Assembly: GCA_017607445.1 (NCBI GenBank) | Contig: JAEVHH010000004.1 | Location: 992,001 to 1,056,000 of the forward strand | DNA length: 64,000 nt | Direction: 5' to 3' | Source: Histoplasma ohiense | Lineage: Eukaryota > Ascomycota > Eurotiomycetes > Onygenales > Ajellomycetaceae | Shown here: positions 32,841 to 44,332 of the stretch, in pieces | Layout of the letters: every line of letters starts with the position of its first letter | How positions within the stretch are numbered: position 1 is the first letter of the stretch | Made by a program: the position numbers and the translations under genes | The notes under the pieces: model-generated | The model's database searches: none | What the model saw: the letters and a program-made list of their open reading frames with translations, nothing else | What the model was told of the DNA's origin: nothing

Positions 32841-33420
32841 CTACAACCTCATGGGTACCAACACTCGTACCCCCACATTGCTGTCGCACACGATCTTCTT
32901 CATATTATCCAGCAATCTGGGGTGGACAATCAGCAACCCTTGCCCCCCAGAAGCAGCTGCAGCAAAGAAATTTTGGATTTCAAAAAATAACAAGGAAAAA
33001 CACTCGCTCATCATGATATACATCCAACCCCGCCCCTGCCACTGTTCCATCCTCAATCGCATCCGCTAATGCATCCTCGTCAATATTCACACCCCGCATC
33101 CCCCTTCTTCATAGCCCTAAATATCTCCTAGTTCAGAATATGATGCGTCTCCGGCGTATGCGGACATGCCAGCACCACACAATCCGCTACTGCCAACGTT
33201 CCTTTCAGCTTACGATGATACACCGCACCACCCAGCGGCGCCTCAAGATCTACACCCTTCCTCAATGCCCAGGATGCGATTGCGCGGCGTGTTCGCATTT
33301 GGCACCACATTGCCCTCGACTTCAAAGGACCTCGCGCCGCGCAGTTCGAGCGGCCTACTCTCGCTGAACGTCGTGTACCGGAACGCTGCAAGTAGCGGAT
33401 TGGGCGGCCAGCGTAAAGTA
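32841..33420 (-). pseudogene. Relic of a D-2-hydroxyacid dehydrogenase (D-mandelate dehydrogenase-like)
   Basis: Fragments of one NAD-binding dehydrogenase appear in order on the minus strand but in different frames. NPLLAAFRYTTFSES and NTPRNRILGI lie at the high end; VYHRKLKGTLAVADCVVLACPHTPETHHIL follows (33130-33220; given here as its parts VYHRKLKG and ADCVVLACPHTPETHHIL) and ends at an in-frame TAG. VNIDEDALADAIEDGTVAG and AGLDVYHDE are next, in another frame; VHPRLLDN closes. The frame changes and the stop directly after HHILN show that the gene is dead. Live fungal relatives are hydroxypyruvate/D-mandelate reductases. The boundaries are approximate. Confidence 0.75.
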
Positions 33421-34259
33421 TAGATTGGGTTTGGTTGCTATGGGAGTGGCTGTTCTAACCGTTGCGGCCTGTTTGGTGTGTGTGTGGGGGGGAGGGGGGG
33501 GGAGAGGTGCAAGGCACGGTTGGTACAGATCTCCTTGCTCTGTGCCCTTTTCTTGATGCAAAAAAAAAAAAAATAAAAATAAAAAAACCGTGGGAGCTGC
33601 GCTACTTTTATACAGAACGCGATATTTATACGTAAGTGACAACATACCTAAAAATTATCGTAGGGCCCTACTGCCAGGATTTATTTACATTTGATTAGTG
33701 GATTATATCAATGCAAATGGACGCCATTCTCGGCCGCGGATACAAGGGCGGGGAATTCTGGGGACTGTCAAGCGCCGAGGGCAATGTTTAGCTTCGTATC
33801 GATTCATCAATTGGACTTCGCCTGCTTCTTATCTCTCTTTGATACAATAGTCAAAGTGCATGGTATCTACAGCAAGAATTGGGGAAACTGCCAAACTTCT
33901 CTCTCGGTAGATCAAAATTAATTTTTCAAACAGTTCATTTCTATTCACTCTTTCCACTCAATGCAATTTTCAATGCAGCCCTCTCGTCTCAGGCAAGAGA
34001 AATAAATGTGGCGATTGGCAACGGCAGCAACATCGCAAGTGCTATAAAAAGGTATACATTTTGATTAGGGTTGGTTCTTTCAGGGGAGGAATGACGAGCT
34101 GCATGGTTGGACAGTGCTTACCATTTCTGTGAAGGAGGTCCAATTTTCCGGCTTGAAGACCACTCAAAGCCCTGGATCGAGGTTGAAACTCCAAGTTGAT
34201 AGATATTCCAACACGTCGACCTGTATTCCGACCATCCTCACCGCGAACTTATAACGTTG
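33421..34259. other. Intergenic
   Basis: 840 bases with no recognised gene. G-rich tract near 33486-33505 and a 14-base A run near 33560. Flanks the relic dehydrogenase and the 3' end of the UPC2-like gene. Confidence 0.4.
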
Positions 34260-35396
34260 CTAAGGTGTGAATTTCGTCACTGCAACCACCCATCGAAGCG
34301 ATTTCCTCCACTCCCCATCAAGCGATGACCAAATTTCCCGCAGGAGTGGAACACTCCACCCATCGACCCACCATATCCCCCTAAGGTGGTGCAGGGCGAC
34401 GCAGTAATGAGCCAGTATAACAAGTGCCATGGGCCTACGTGCCCTCATAAGCTCCAGGTAGAGCGGAGGCACCGTTGTTGCCCATGTAATCACTGGATTA
34501 GGCCTCGTCGAACCCCCGTGAATCTGCTTGAATATGAACTGAACCTGGTCTATGGCAGTCTCGTAAGCATTCTTCTCATTCTGGACAGTGTATTGTTTGT
34601 AGTTCTTATTGTGTTGGCTGAGCTTCTCTAACGCTGTCATTGCATCGTGGGGTAGCCACGGGGTGTAATCGTCTAGTTTCATGATTACATCAAATGCACC
34701 GTCCTTAATCTGATCTGCTGCAGTAGAATATGCCTGCTGCATACCTCTTGCAAGAAGGAAGACAAGATGGAGCTGGCTGATAGAGTTGCAGGCATCCCCT
34801 GAGTTCAAGACCTGCGAGGACCCAAATGCGAAGACAGTAAGAAGGATCGAGAGCAGGAACACAGCCTTGCAATTTTCTTCATTGATATTTCCTAGCAATG
34901 GTTGGGATAGAGCCACAGCCCGAGAGTGGTGGCCAAGGGCGAGGACCAGATATAGCTGTTGTTTGATATTGGGGGCGTTACACCCTGGTCTTCGTCCAAG
35001 CTCAAGACCAGATACCGCTAGAATTCCATGCATTAAGAACGGATATGTGGGCGATTCCCGCCGAAGTGCTTCCTGCCAGACAATTTTGTATTCTAAGTTG
35101 GTCGAGAAAGGGTGTATGTCGATGCTGTACCAGTTCATCATCAGCTCAAGATCCGCGAGATTGAGGTCTGGCACTGGCGCTGGCACTGGCGCCGGTGCCG
35201 GCTGTGGTGCTGTTGCTTGTGTTGGCATGGGACTTGACGATGGAGCCAACACACTCTCACTACTGCTGGATAATGGGCCGGGCATATCCAGAGATGTGTC
35301 GGGAACCTGATTTTGAGGCAGAGCGATAGTATCAATCAAGTGTTGTTGGCTAGGAATTGCTAGGGTCTTTTGCCGCACGATAGTTTCCAGTTTCAT
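34260..35396 (-). CDS. UPC2-like fungal transcription-factor-domain protein lacking a Zn2Cys6 cluster
   Basis: Single open frame of 378 residues, ATG at 35396 directly preceded by an in-frame TGA, so no N-terminal extension exists without splicing. The body matches the ligand/regulatory half of sterol-uptake-control (UPC2)-type C6 factors: NLADLELMMNWYSIDIHPFS, WQEALRRESPTYPFLMHGIL, SGLELGRRP, LALGHHSRAVALSQPLL, then the C-terminal VILAHYCVALHHLRGIWWVDGWSVPLL. A Pro/Ala repeat (APAPVPAPVP) precedes the domain. No C-x2-C-x6-C DNA-binding cluster is seen in this frame or in the 400 bases upstream. It may be a cofactor-like protein without DNA binding, a truncated gene, or a gene whose zinc exon lies further away. 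Its 5' side faces the large gene-poor AT-rich region. Confidence 0.78.
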   Translation of the reverse strand: MKLETIVRQKTLAIPSQQHLIDTIALPQNQVPDTSLDMPGPLSSSSESVLAPSSSPMPTQATAPQPAPAPVPAPVPDLNLADLELMMNWYSIDIHPFSTNLEYKIVWQEALRRESPTYPFLMHGILAVSGLELGRRPGCNAPNIKQQLYLVLALGHHSRAVALSQPLLGNINEENCKAVFLLSILLTVFAFGSSQVLNSGDACNSISQLHLVFLLARGMQQAYSTAADQIKDGAFDVIMKLDDYTPWLPHDAMTALEKLSQHNKNYKQYTVQNEKNAYETAIDQVQFIFKQIHGGSTRPNPVITWATTVPPLYLELMRARRPMALVILAHYCVALHHLRGIWWVDGWSVPLLREIWSSLDGEWRKSLRWVVAVTKFTP

Positions 35397-38300
35397 TCAC
35401 TTGCGAATCCTCAAGGAATCTGCCAGTTTGTCACATTAAGCTCAGGTCATACTCCATTACAGCAGACTCGTGCCATTATGGTCAGTGGTACTGTACAATG
35501 CACGTAAACGCGGACTTGAATGTTTTATAATGGTTGACGTGGCTGAGTGTGACTCTGTTTGCCGGATGCAAAACGACGAGTGCAATTGAAGCTGCAAAAT
35601 GGATCATGGTAAAATTGAGGGTGAAAGTTACTTCACCAACATACCTAGGCAAGCAAATTGCAAAAGGTATGGCCCTGAAGGTCCTGAAAATTCAATGGCT
35701 GGTCCTGCATGGAGATGCCTCTGCGGTCCATTCCACCCCTTCACAGCTCACACTAACAGCATAATCTTCAACCAATAATGGTATAATTAGTACAATAGAA
35801 GGGTTTCTTCCCACAGGTAGACATCCATTTCGTGAGAAGTCAGAAAGGGACAAAATTCATAGATAGATGGAGAGAAATAAGACAGAAAACGCTGCCTGCT
35901 CTCGCACTCTGGGCTATCCCTCTTCCGTGAGAAATCTGCGGATTTTACGTGGACCGCCGTAGACGTTGAGGGCCTCTGCCATCCACCTCATCATCCCATA
36001 TAGCTGCAACTTCTCTCCTCATTTCTCACATCACGCTCACTCAAATATTGAGTGGGTAGGTAGATAGCTATAGCTAGCAATATCTACTTGCATAGAGATT
36101 GATCGGATATCAAGCAGGTAGGTTGGCAGGCAGGTAGACAGATAATTCAGGGGTAAGAATAGGGGGTATCTAAGCCAATTGTGAATCAATGTCAAAGGTA
36201 AGTCTCCGCTGCATAAATAAAAATGGAGATTATCCACCAGCAAGTTCCCTGAAGCTGTGCGGAGACTTCGCTTCGCCCGTCTAATTAATCTCATTTGTAT
36301 ACAATTGTTACACTGATTTAGTTTATTTCTTTTGTTTTACCGTTGTCATTCTTTAATCTCTTTTTATTCAATAAGCTTGTGTGAATTGTGATTTTGTAAG
36401 AAGTGTCTTTTCAGTGTTGATTGATTCTGAGCTGGAATTCTGTATTGTAAATGAAAAGGAGTATTTGTAAAGTAAAGCAGTTAGAACTAGAAAATTCTGA
36501 GCAATACCCAGATGAATGCCATAGTCTCTGACTGAATAACTATACCCTAATTTGAAGAAGAAGAATAATAATAATACTGAGGGAAATATAACTAACTAGA
36601 GAGGAGCCAGAATAACTTAGAAGGGTAGGCTAGTGAGGTGTAAGCTGTCATGCTTAGAAAAATTATGCCTACAAGCCTCCTGAGCTACGATAGTTCGAAG
36701 AGAGCTGTCCGGGAGCAAGAGAACCTTCTCCCGCGTTTCCATCCGGGCTGCCCCTGATATCTGTACCCCACGGTTATTTGCCAAAGTACGTTTTCCGCCT
36801 CTGTAACCATCCTACTGCATGTCTAATTTTATTCTACAGATAGAAACAGACATATTGTTGCTTCTCCGTAGGTAAATTTTCCGTCCACCGCATTGGGGGA
36901 AATACTACGGAGTACGGAAATTTATTATATACCTTTATAGAACAGATTCTCTCTTCTCTCTATATAATTGAAAATAAAGTTTTGTGAGATTTACAATAAT
37001 ATAATGTTCTAAATTCTTATAGTTAGGTTTATAATATTCATTTATTTGAATTCTTTATTTCTTCATCTTTACCAACAGTTTGATGATTTGTATACTGAGA
37101 TATTTTCAAATGAGAATGAATAATGTTCAGAGCTCATATCATATATGTGAGAAATTTGCGGTATTTTATGTTGGGCACTAGTTGCCCAGGCGGCCCTCCA
37201 CCGCACGTGATTACCCCTATATATAGTTAGCTAGCGATCGCACAATGAGAAGATTAACCATCCCACATTTTAATGAAACATATAGTTAGATTACTCTGTT
37301 TCATTCATTCACTCATCTTCTATCTGCCTGTCTGATTGCCTGTCTCTGTATGATATCAAGCTCTTGCGATATATCATATCTATGAATGATAGTATCTATC
37401 TAGCGATGATATCACCATATCAACAGTTCAGAGATAGAAGATAGAATATTGTAGAGGTGATTTAAAATGTACTGTACATATAGAGATTGACTGTATTAGA
37501 AAGATGATTTTAGAGTGAGGAAGATATCACTACTACATATTATAATGATAGATGAAGATGATTTGAAAGTTCTATAACGAAGTAGTCTATCTCTTCTATT
37601 CTAAAAATATTTTAAAGATCTGAAGATATGATGATAATGATCATGAGTTATTTAAATGTAAACCTATAGTTAAAAAAAAGTAGTGGCTCTTGGCCGGGTG
37701 TAATCATGATTATCAACCCCCCAGAACCTTCAGAACTGTTTGATCCATTTCGCCAGAATATTTTGTAAGTTTAATCTTGTGAGCTATTCGGGTAGCCAGA
37801 ATGGGCCCAAGGGGGCCTGCTAAATGCGAATCAAACGCATCTCTGGGAGAGCACCGCATTTTTATATCACACGCATGGATATGGCCGAGTTCGCCTGTCT
37901 GCGTGAAACAAACCACTAATGATACGCTGTTCGACTACTGTGTATCCATAGAATTCCGAAATTGAATCCTATGGTGACGACGCAGGTATTGGCTGAAATG
38001 GACAGAGTTCGACAGGGGGACATCTCCCGAACGTCTACCTCGGCGTTTCACGGATGACAGGATTGTTCTATACCATAACTGGTATTATTAGGCTTCATGA
38101 CGGCTCGCTACTATCGGCTCACGTATTACTTGACAGGGGATACAAACCTTCGTGCGAGATACCAAACTCATATACGGAGAACTGGCTGCAGGTCTTCCAG
38201 AAAAAAAGAGCATCAGGCACGGTTGCTGTATTATTATTATTTGCAAATGTGGGCGCAATCGTATCACTGAGGAAAACAAGATCTGCGAGGTGTTCAGGGT

Positions 38301-41300
38301 AGAAAGGACCTTGAGACTGAGTAAGACTGCATGTACTGTACGTAGGGATGCTCAGCATCAGATTGGCTCAGCGGAATGATCTATGCTAAAAATGACCAAC
38401 AATTCATGATGTTGCGACATGGATGGATAACCAAATGAGGAGGATGAGGGACGAAAATGTCGCATTGGAACGTTTTGTAATTCCTGCCCAGTGAACCTCA
38501 ATTACCGCATGTAGCCGTCGTTTTCGGGTGCCTTACCCTAGAAGCTCAATCCCGCCAACAAAGGTAACTTATCTGAAAATTTTCAGAGGTCGTACGGAAA
38601 ATTATTTCCTCGGCTGAACCCTGTTGATCCCCCGTCACGATGCACATCTCTCCGGGTTTGAAGTGAGGTGCCCACATATTCGAACTCCGCGGAAGCTAGA
38701 ACACGACATCCGGTGTGGGCGTCAAACGCGCTGTCAAGTAAATGTCTGATGTCTGTTGTTGAAGAGGTTGTTGGTTAAGAGAAGGCCATCAAGAAGCAAC
38801 CGTATATGCCCAAAAATAGCGTGGTCAATCCTGGACCCGGGCTTGTCAAGTCGGCCATCAAGGGCAATGCCGCTGTTCTTTCATACCATTATTATGTATC
38901 ACTGTTCGGCGCGCCGTTTTGCGCCACCATCTTCGGACACGAAGGAGCGAAGAAGAAAAATCGAAAAAAAAAGGAGGGCCCGGAACGAACCGGTTGAAAT
39001 CGGAACCTGGATCTAACTAGCAAGCCGTGTTTGAGTACCATAACAAAGATAATCATGAATAGAAAAGTCGTAGAAAATCAGACACCCAAGCCTGTGCACA
39101 TTTGCCTTGATACATATGGAGAGATTGAAAGCGGCTGGTCGATGAGCTTTATGCTGTAAGACACACAAGTGCCCAGAGATCCATAAAACTCACAACTCAC
39201 AATGCAGAATGCCTTTCTCGAATCCAGGATAAGGGGAGGAAGGATCCTGGGTTGATTGCTCGCCCATGAGCCCCACCTGGTTGAACCTGATATCAGTGAC
39301 ATGGACGAAGAACTTCTTGGAGGCTGACTGGATCCCAGCACTTCGGTTGGCGACAATGGGATGAGAAGCACGAGGTTGCGTGAAGATTACAGGCGCTACC
39401 TCCAAGGACCTCACATGCAGACTATGCTCTTGTGCGCAGGAAGTGCATCCATCTATGGTCTGGCAAAGCTTTTTGCAGGGACTCTTACGACCAACGCAGG
39501 GGTCGCGAGCACGTGACCTCAGCCGCGTCGCAGCACGAACTGGCGTGGGAAACACCGGCCATACTTTAACTCAACCTCCCTCTGTACCCCGCCGCCCCCA
39601 GAGGATGTCTCTGCTGGAGGGCGAGTGCAAAGCCGGTGAGAATCCAATTTCCAAGGATTCCATCTCGTATCAAGAGACAGACTCTCGAGGAAAGGTCGCT
39701 GTTGTGGCCTCCCAGGACAGATCAGGGGTTTGTGGCGCACAGGGATCTGCCTCTAAGAGCCGAGTTGATACAACCCAAGGAACACCACCAAAGTCAAATT
39801 TCCACAACGATGGCTTGCAACCATCTCCTGTCAGTTTCTCCCTCCAACCAGCAGCTCAACAGGAACTGAGGCCCTAAATATTGGCTCTCGCCACTCCGAC
39901 AAGCTTAGTAACGCCATTAATATTGGCAAGAGAGCTACGTGAGGATCTCATGTGCGTCATCCGGCGCATCTCTTGTCGTTCCTTGAGTCCTTGGAGCATT
40001 CCATCGAAGAACGGCCCGAGCCCCGAACCACCGGGATTCCGGGATCCCGGGCTGAATCCCCCCATGCGCCTCTGAGATTGTTTCGCCAGACCGCCTTTAA
40101 TTCCTCGATGTAGGTCACCATGTGTGCCCCAATTTTCACCGTGTGGCGATGAGGGAAATGTTGGGGGGATTGGATTGGGTGATTCGTACCCTCTATACCA
40201 CCATGGTGCTGGTGGTGATTGAGCTCTTTTGCCCTAGTGGCCTAATAGGAAATGGCCCTATTATTGTCGATGCTGACATGCCTCATATCGCCTCCACATT
40301 CGCTTCGAAGGTGGATGATAAATCATCAGGCATAAGCGCTACCCAGGGGTCATCTAACTAGGGGACGTTTTGGAAATTGAAACGAATCAAGACCACTTTC
40401 CACGTTTCTCCCATTCTTCCCCGCTTTTCAGCCAGCGCCCATCTATCTCTTGGCAAATCTGCAGCTTGTCACCAAAACTAGGTGGGATAAGCATGTACCA
40501 AGCAATTAGGAGCCCGCCCGGCGCCCAATCACGATTCCAAGCCGCATGGGCCCTGGCGGGACGGCGATCACTGGGCGCAATGTACCCGCGCCTCAAGTCT
40601 AGTCTCAACGACTCTCGACTCCTCTTCTTCAACCACCGTAATGATAATCTCAATACATCGGATTCTTGGCCCGGAGCCTTTGCGTATTAGAAGTAGATGA
40701 TGGCATGAATAGTCAGGCCGACTTCTTGTCGTTCCCGATTAATTCCTCCCATGGTCATTGAGATATCCACTGGCGGGCGAATAACTTGCATTCTGACCAC
40801 CCGCCTCCGAGTTAGCACATGTCTGGCTGACTATGGTTACAACGGAGCATGCCAGCCAAGACTCCAGGGGGAGGGACACCATTTTCCGCCACAGCCCAAC
40901 CGCGAGTATCCTGGGCGGGCTGAGACAACACAACTGCAGTCTTTAACCGCAGGGAAGCGAAATGTCCCACGCGAGCAGGCTCCAAAAAGTCGATTGAATC
41001 CTATCGCTAGGTCTCACATCATATTAACCAATTCTATCAAAATAGGTATTCTGTAGCTTGGCAAGCGAGGTTCCCCAGCAAGCTTTTTCACGACACCACG
41101 CTTTGACTCGGCAGCTTGATACTTTGTTCAAAAATGCAGCCAAGCTCCAGGGAAGATTCCTGGTGGAGATATATCTTGCTACTTTTGGAATTCTTGTGCA
41201 TGTACGTACATGTACTTGGTGCATATGGAATCTCCAATCCAGCAAGTAACAAGGCAGTCAATGTGCTGCCCTGCTCACATACCGAACCCGAAATGACATT

Positions 41301-42180
41301 TTCGGAGATTACTATTCGTCCGTGGGACAATGGAAATGGCAAACCACAGACTTAGCTACGATTTTCACGGTTGCGACTTAATTTGGGGATCCCCCTGGTC
41401 CAACCTTAACTGGTCGTCCATAACAAGAAGGTAAGCCCAATTCATTCTCAACGTTCCCCCAAGTCCTCTGTAATGTAGACATTATTGCCACTGCCTTCTG
41501 CTTTTGTTGCTGTCAGTTGGCAGGTACCTCTGGTCGAACGGTTACTTCTCAAGTTGCTGAACAGCACATAGCCTCCCACACTTGATACAACACAAAAGGT
41601 GTACCCTTTAAGTTCGGCTTCACAACAGCTCCTCCGAGTGGATTGGACAGCGGTCTCTGCGTTGGCGCATAAAACCAAAAAATTTCGCAGCATACGACGT
41701 TTCTCAGCTGGATCAGATGTTGTATGGATGGATCCTGTACTAGCTAGTTTTGTTATTCCACAGTTAAGCGGTACATGTCAAGGACGAGAGGGACGAGTAG
41801 GAGCTCCTGACCCTAGCCAAAAGCAATATGGATTGATATTGCTTTGGTTACCACACATCGATCATGGTCCCATTCTAGTCTCAACGTCAATTAATGACCC
41901 TTGTTGACCTTGACCCGATTGGCACCACTACTCATATAATTGATGAGGGGGGACGAGACAGCGTTGCAACCCCGCTACCGCCTCCCCATGGGGACCCTAA
42001 GCGAAAATCTGGAGGTTGTCAACGACTGTCCGGAGACAATGTCTAAGATTCCTACATATATCGGCATATACCCTCGTTCGTGAACCAAGACCTTTTCCCT
42101 CTCTTTTCTCTTCTCACGCCTAGCCCGCGAAGTGACATCCAAACTACCAAGTTCAACTTGGTTTTCACACAATCGCGAGG
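35397..42180. other. Gene-poor region of 6.8 kb
   Basis: No gene is supported. It includes the AT-rich block at 35820-37690, copies of the GTACTGTAC motif (35488, 37469, 38333) and TACGGAGTA at 36906. Open frames of 60-165 codons (for example 39380-39877 on +) show no family motifs or credible splice structure. The last 250 bases are presumably the PTR2 promoter and leader. Confidence 0.5.
35820..37690. repeat. AT-rich block with degenerate repeat copies
   Basis: Much of 36300-37680 is visibly A+T-rich and lacks long open frames. Two related segments lie about 1.2 kb apart. At about 35959 the sequence reads GTGAGAAATCTGCGG then ATTTTACGTGG; at about 37147 it reads GTGAGAAATTTGCGG then TATTTTATGTTGG. 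The differences are mainly C-to-T, as expected from repeat-induced point mutation or 5-methylcytosine decay. I interpret the block as remnants of a repeat or transposon; no LTR, transposase or terminal repeat is identified. Confidence 0.45.
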
Positions 42181-44332
42181 ATGGCTAATTCCCAAGAAGT
42201 TGAGGTTCAGCATGTCGCTAGCAGCGGTGCATCTGATAAAGTCCCAGTTGCTGGCAACGAGAAGGCAGTTGGCGCCGCTGTCTACAACAGCGCGCATGGC
42301 AGCCTCGACGATATCAATCGACAGGCTCCCACGCCCGACGAAGTAGAAACTCTCCGCCGTGTCCCTGGAAAGGTTCCGTGGATTTCTTTCTCTATCGCTT
42401 TCGTCGAGTTGTGTGAACGATTCTCCTACTATGGAACCATTATCGTGTGTGAGTTTTAACCACCCAGCTCGCTTGATAGCTCTGTCATAGGCTAACACTA
42501 CTTTCCGCATACAGTTGTCAACTTCATACAGCGGGACATGCCTGAGGGCTCTACGACTGGTGCTGGTGGTACTGATCGCATTCCTGGTGCATTGGGCTTG
42601 GGACAACGAGCTTCCACTGGTCTAACTCTATGTAATGGCCTTGCCAAACAATATCCTATCCACATGTGCTTGGCTGACCTCTGTATGCAGTTAATTCCTT
42701 TTGGTCCTACATCATGCCACTGGTTGGTGCTTATGTTGCCGATGAACATCTGGGTCGGTTCAACACGATCATGTACTCGATTGGTATTGCGCTCGTCGGA
42801 CACACAATTTTGATTATATCAGCAATTCCACCTGTGCTCAAAAAACCGAATAGCGCTATTGGCTGCTTTGCGGTCGGTCTCGTCATCATGGGAATTGGAA
42901 CTGGTGGCTTCAAGTATGCCCGTTCAAATTTTACAAACTCAATGCTGTATTCGAGTCGTCCAATCTGACTTCTTGCAAATAGATCCAACATTTCCCCTCT
43001 GATTGCAGAGCAGTACACAGAAGAATACATGTATATCAAAACGACAAAGAAAGGCGAGCGTGTGATCGTGGATCCCTCTGTCACTATTTCCCGAATCTAC
43101 CACTATTTCTATCTCATGATCAACATTGGAGCCCTCATTGGCCAGATATCCATGGTTTACGCAGAGAAATACGTTGGCTTCTATCTTTCATTCCTCCTCC
43201 CCACTTTCATGTTTTGCCTATGTCCATTGGTTCTCTATCTTCTACGCAACAAATATAGTCGCAGAAAGCCAGTTGGTTCGGTGTACGGCAAAGCCTTCAG
43301 GGTGTGGAGATTGGCCACCAAAGGCGTTGTATCATGGAATCCTGCGAGAACGTTCGTGCCCACAGCTACTCCTGTTCATTGTTCGCCTGTTTGGCTATTT
43401 ACTGACGGATGGGGAATAGATACCGCAACATCCACGACCCGGATATGTGGGAAAGAGCGAAGCCAAGCAACATTGCTAACAAGCCAGTCTGGATGACATT
43501 TGACGATGCGTGGGTTGATGAAGTCCGTCGTGGTATCAAAGCATGCGCTGTCTTCCTCTGGTACCCTCTTTTCTGTACGTATTCCCAAAACCATCCTTTT
43601 CATACGTTGGAGAATATCCCATGTATCTAACACAATACTTCCTCATCAGGGCTCTCCTATAACCAGATGTTGAACAATCTCTTGTCCCAAGCCGCCACAA
43701 TGGAGCTCAATGGAGTACCTAACGACGTCGTCACCAACCTCAACCCCTTCACTCTCATTATATTCATCCCACTCCTCGACAGATTTTTTTACCCGACACT
43801 CCGAAAGCTTGGAATCAAGCTCACTCCAGTGAAGCGCATCACCATCGGCTTCGTTCTAGCAGGTTCCGGGATGATAGCCGCCACAGTCATCCAGCACTAC
43901 ATCTACAAACTTGGGCCCTGCGGAAAACAAGCAAACGAATGCGCTGCCAAAAATATCCCGGCGCCCATCTCCGTCTGGGTACAAACCATCCCATATGTCT
44001 TGGGTGGTGTTTCCGAGATCTTTGCCTCCGTCACTAGTCTTGAGTATGCCTTCACCAAGGCACCCAAGAACATGCGTTCCCTCGTCCAAGCCGTGGCTCT
44101 ATTCATGAATGCCTTTTCTTCTGCCCTCGGCCAAGCTCTCGTCGGTCTCTCCGAGGATCCCTTGCTCGAGTGGAACTATGCCGTCACCGCCATCCTTGCC
44201 TTCGTCGGTGCCGTCGGCTTTTGGTTCACCAACCGCAGTACCGATAGAGAGGAAGATGCGCTCAACAACTTGCCAAATGGTGGCTGTGAAGTACGCACCG
44301 ATGATCTTGAACGTAAGCTTGCGGAAAACTAG
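42181..44332 (+). CDS. PTR2: Proton-coupled di/tripeptide transporter, POT family
   Basis: Plasma-membrane peptide importer. Proposed CDS join(42181..42448,42515..42631,42691..42913,42983..43351,43420..43574,43650..44332), 604 residues, the usual PTR2 length. A hydrophilic N-terminus ends PTPDEVETLRRVPGKVPW. The POT signature FVELCERFSYYGT opens helix 1 (the E-x-x-E-R-F motif), followed by FNSFWSYIMPLVGAYVAD and IMGIGTGGFKSNISPLIAEQ across intron 3. YHYFYLMINIGALIGQI, WMTFDDAWVDEVRRG, and SYNQMLNNLLSQAATM follow, with the terminal helices ending in FWFTNRSTD. Phases agree at all five introns. The fourth donor is the weak GTTCGT (43352), with branch CTGAC before AATAG, chosen because it alone restores the conserved YRN...MWERAKPSN stretch. 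Substrate range cannot be read from sequence. Confidence 0.93.

Noticed and set aside
36640..36940. Possible solo LTR in the AT-rich block
   Set aside because: No TG...CA ends with a target-site duplication could be found and no partner LTR is visible.
39380..39877. 165-codon open frame in the gene-poor region
   Set aside because: No ATG context, splice structure or motif; overlapping open frames on both strands suggest chance.
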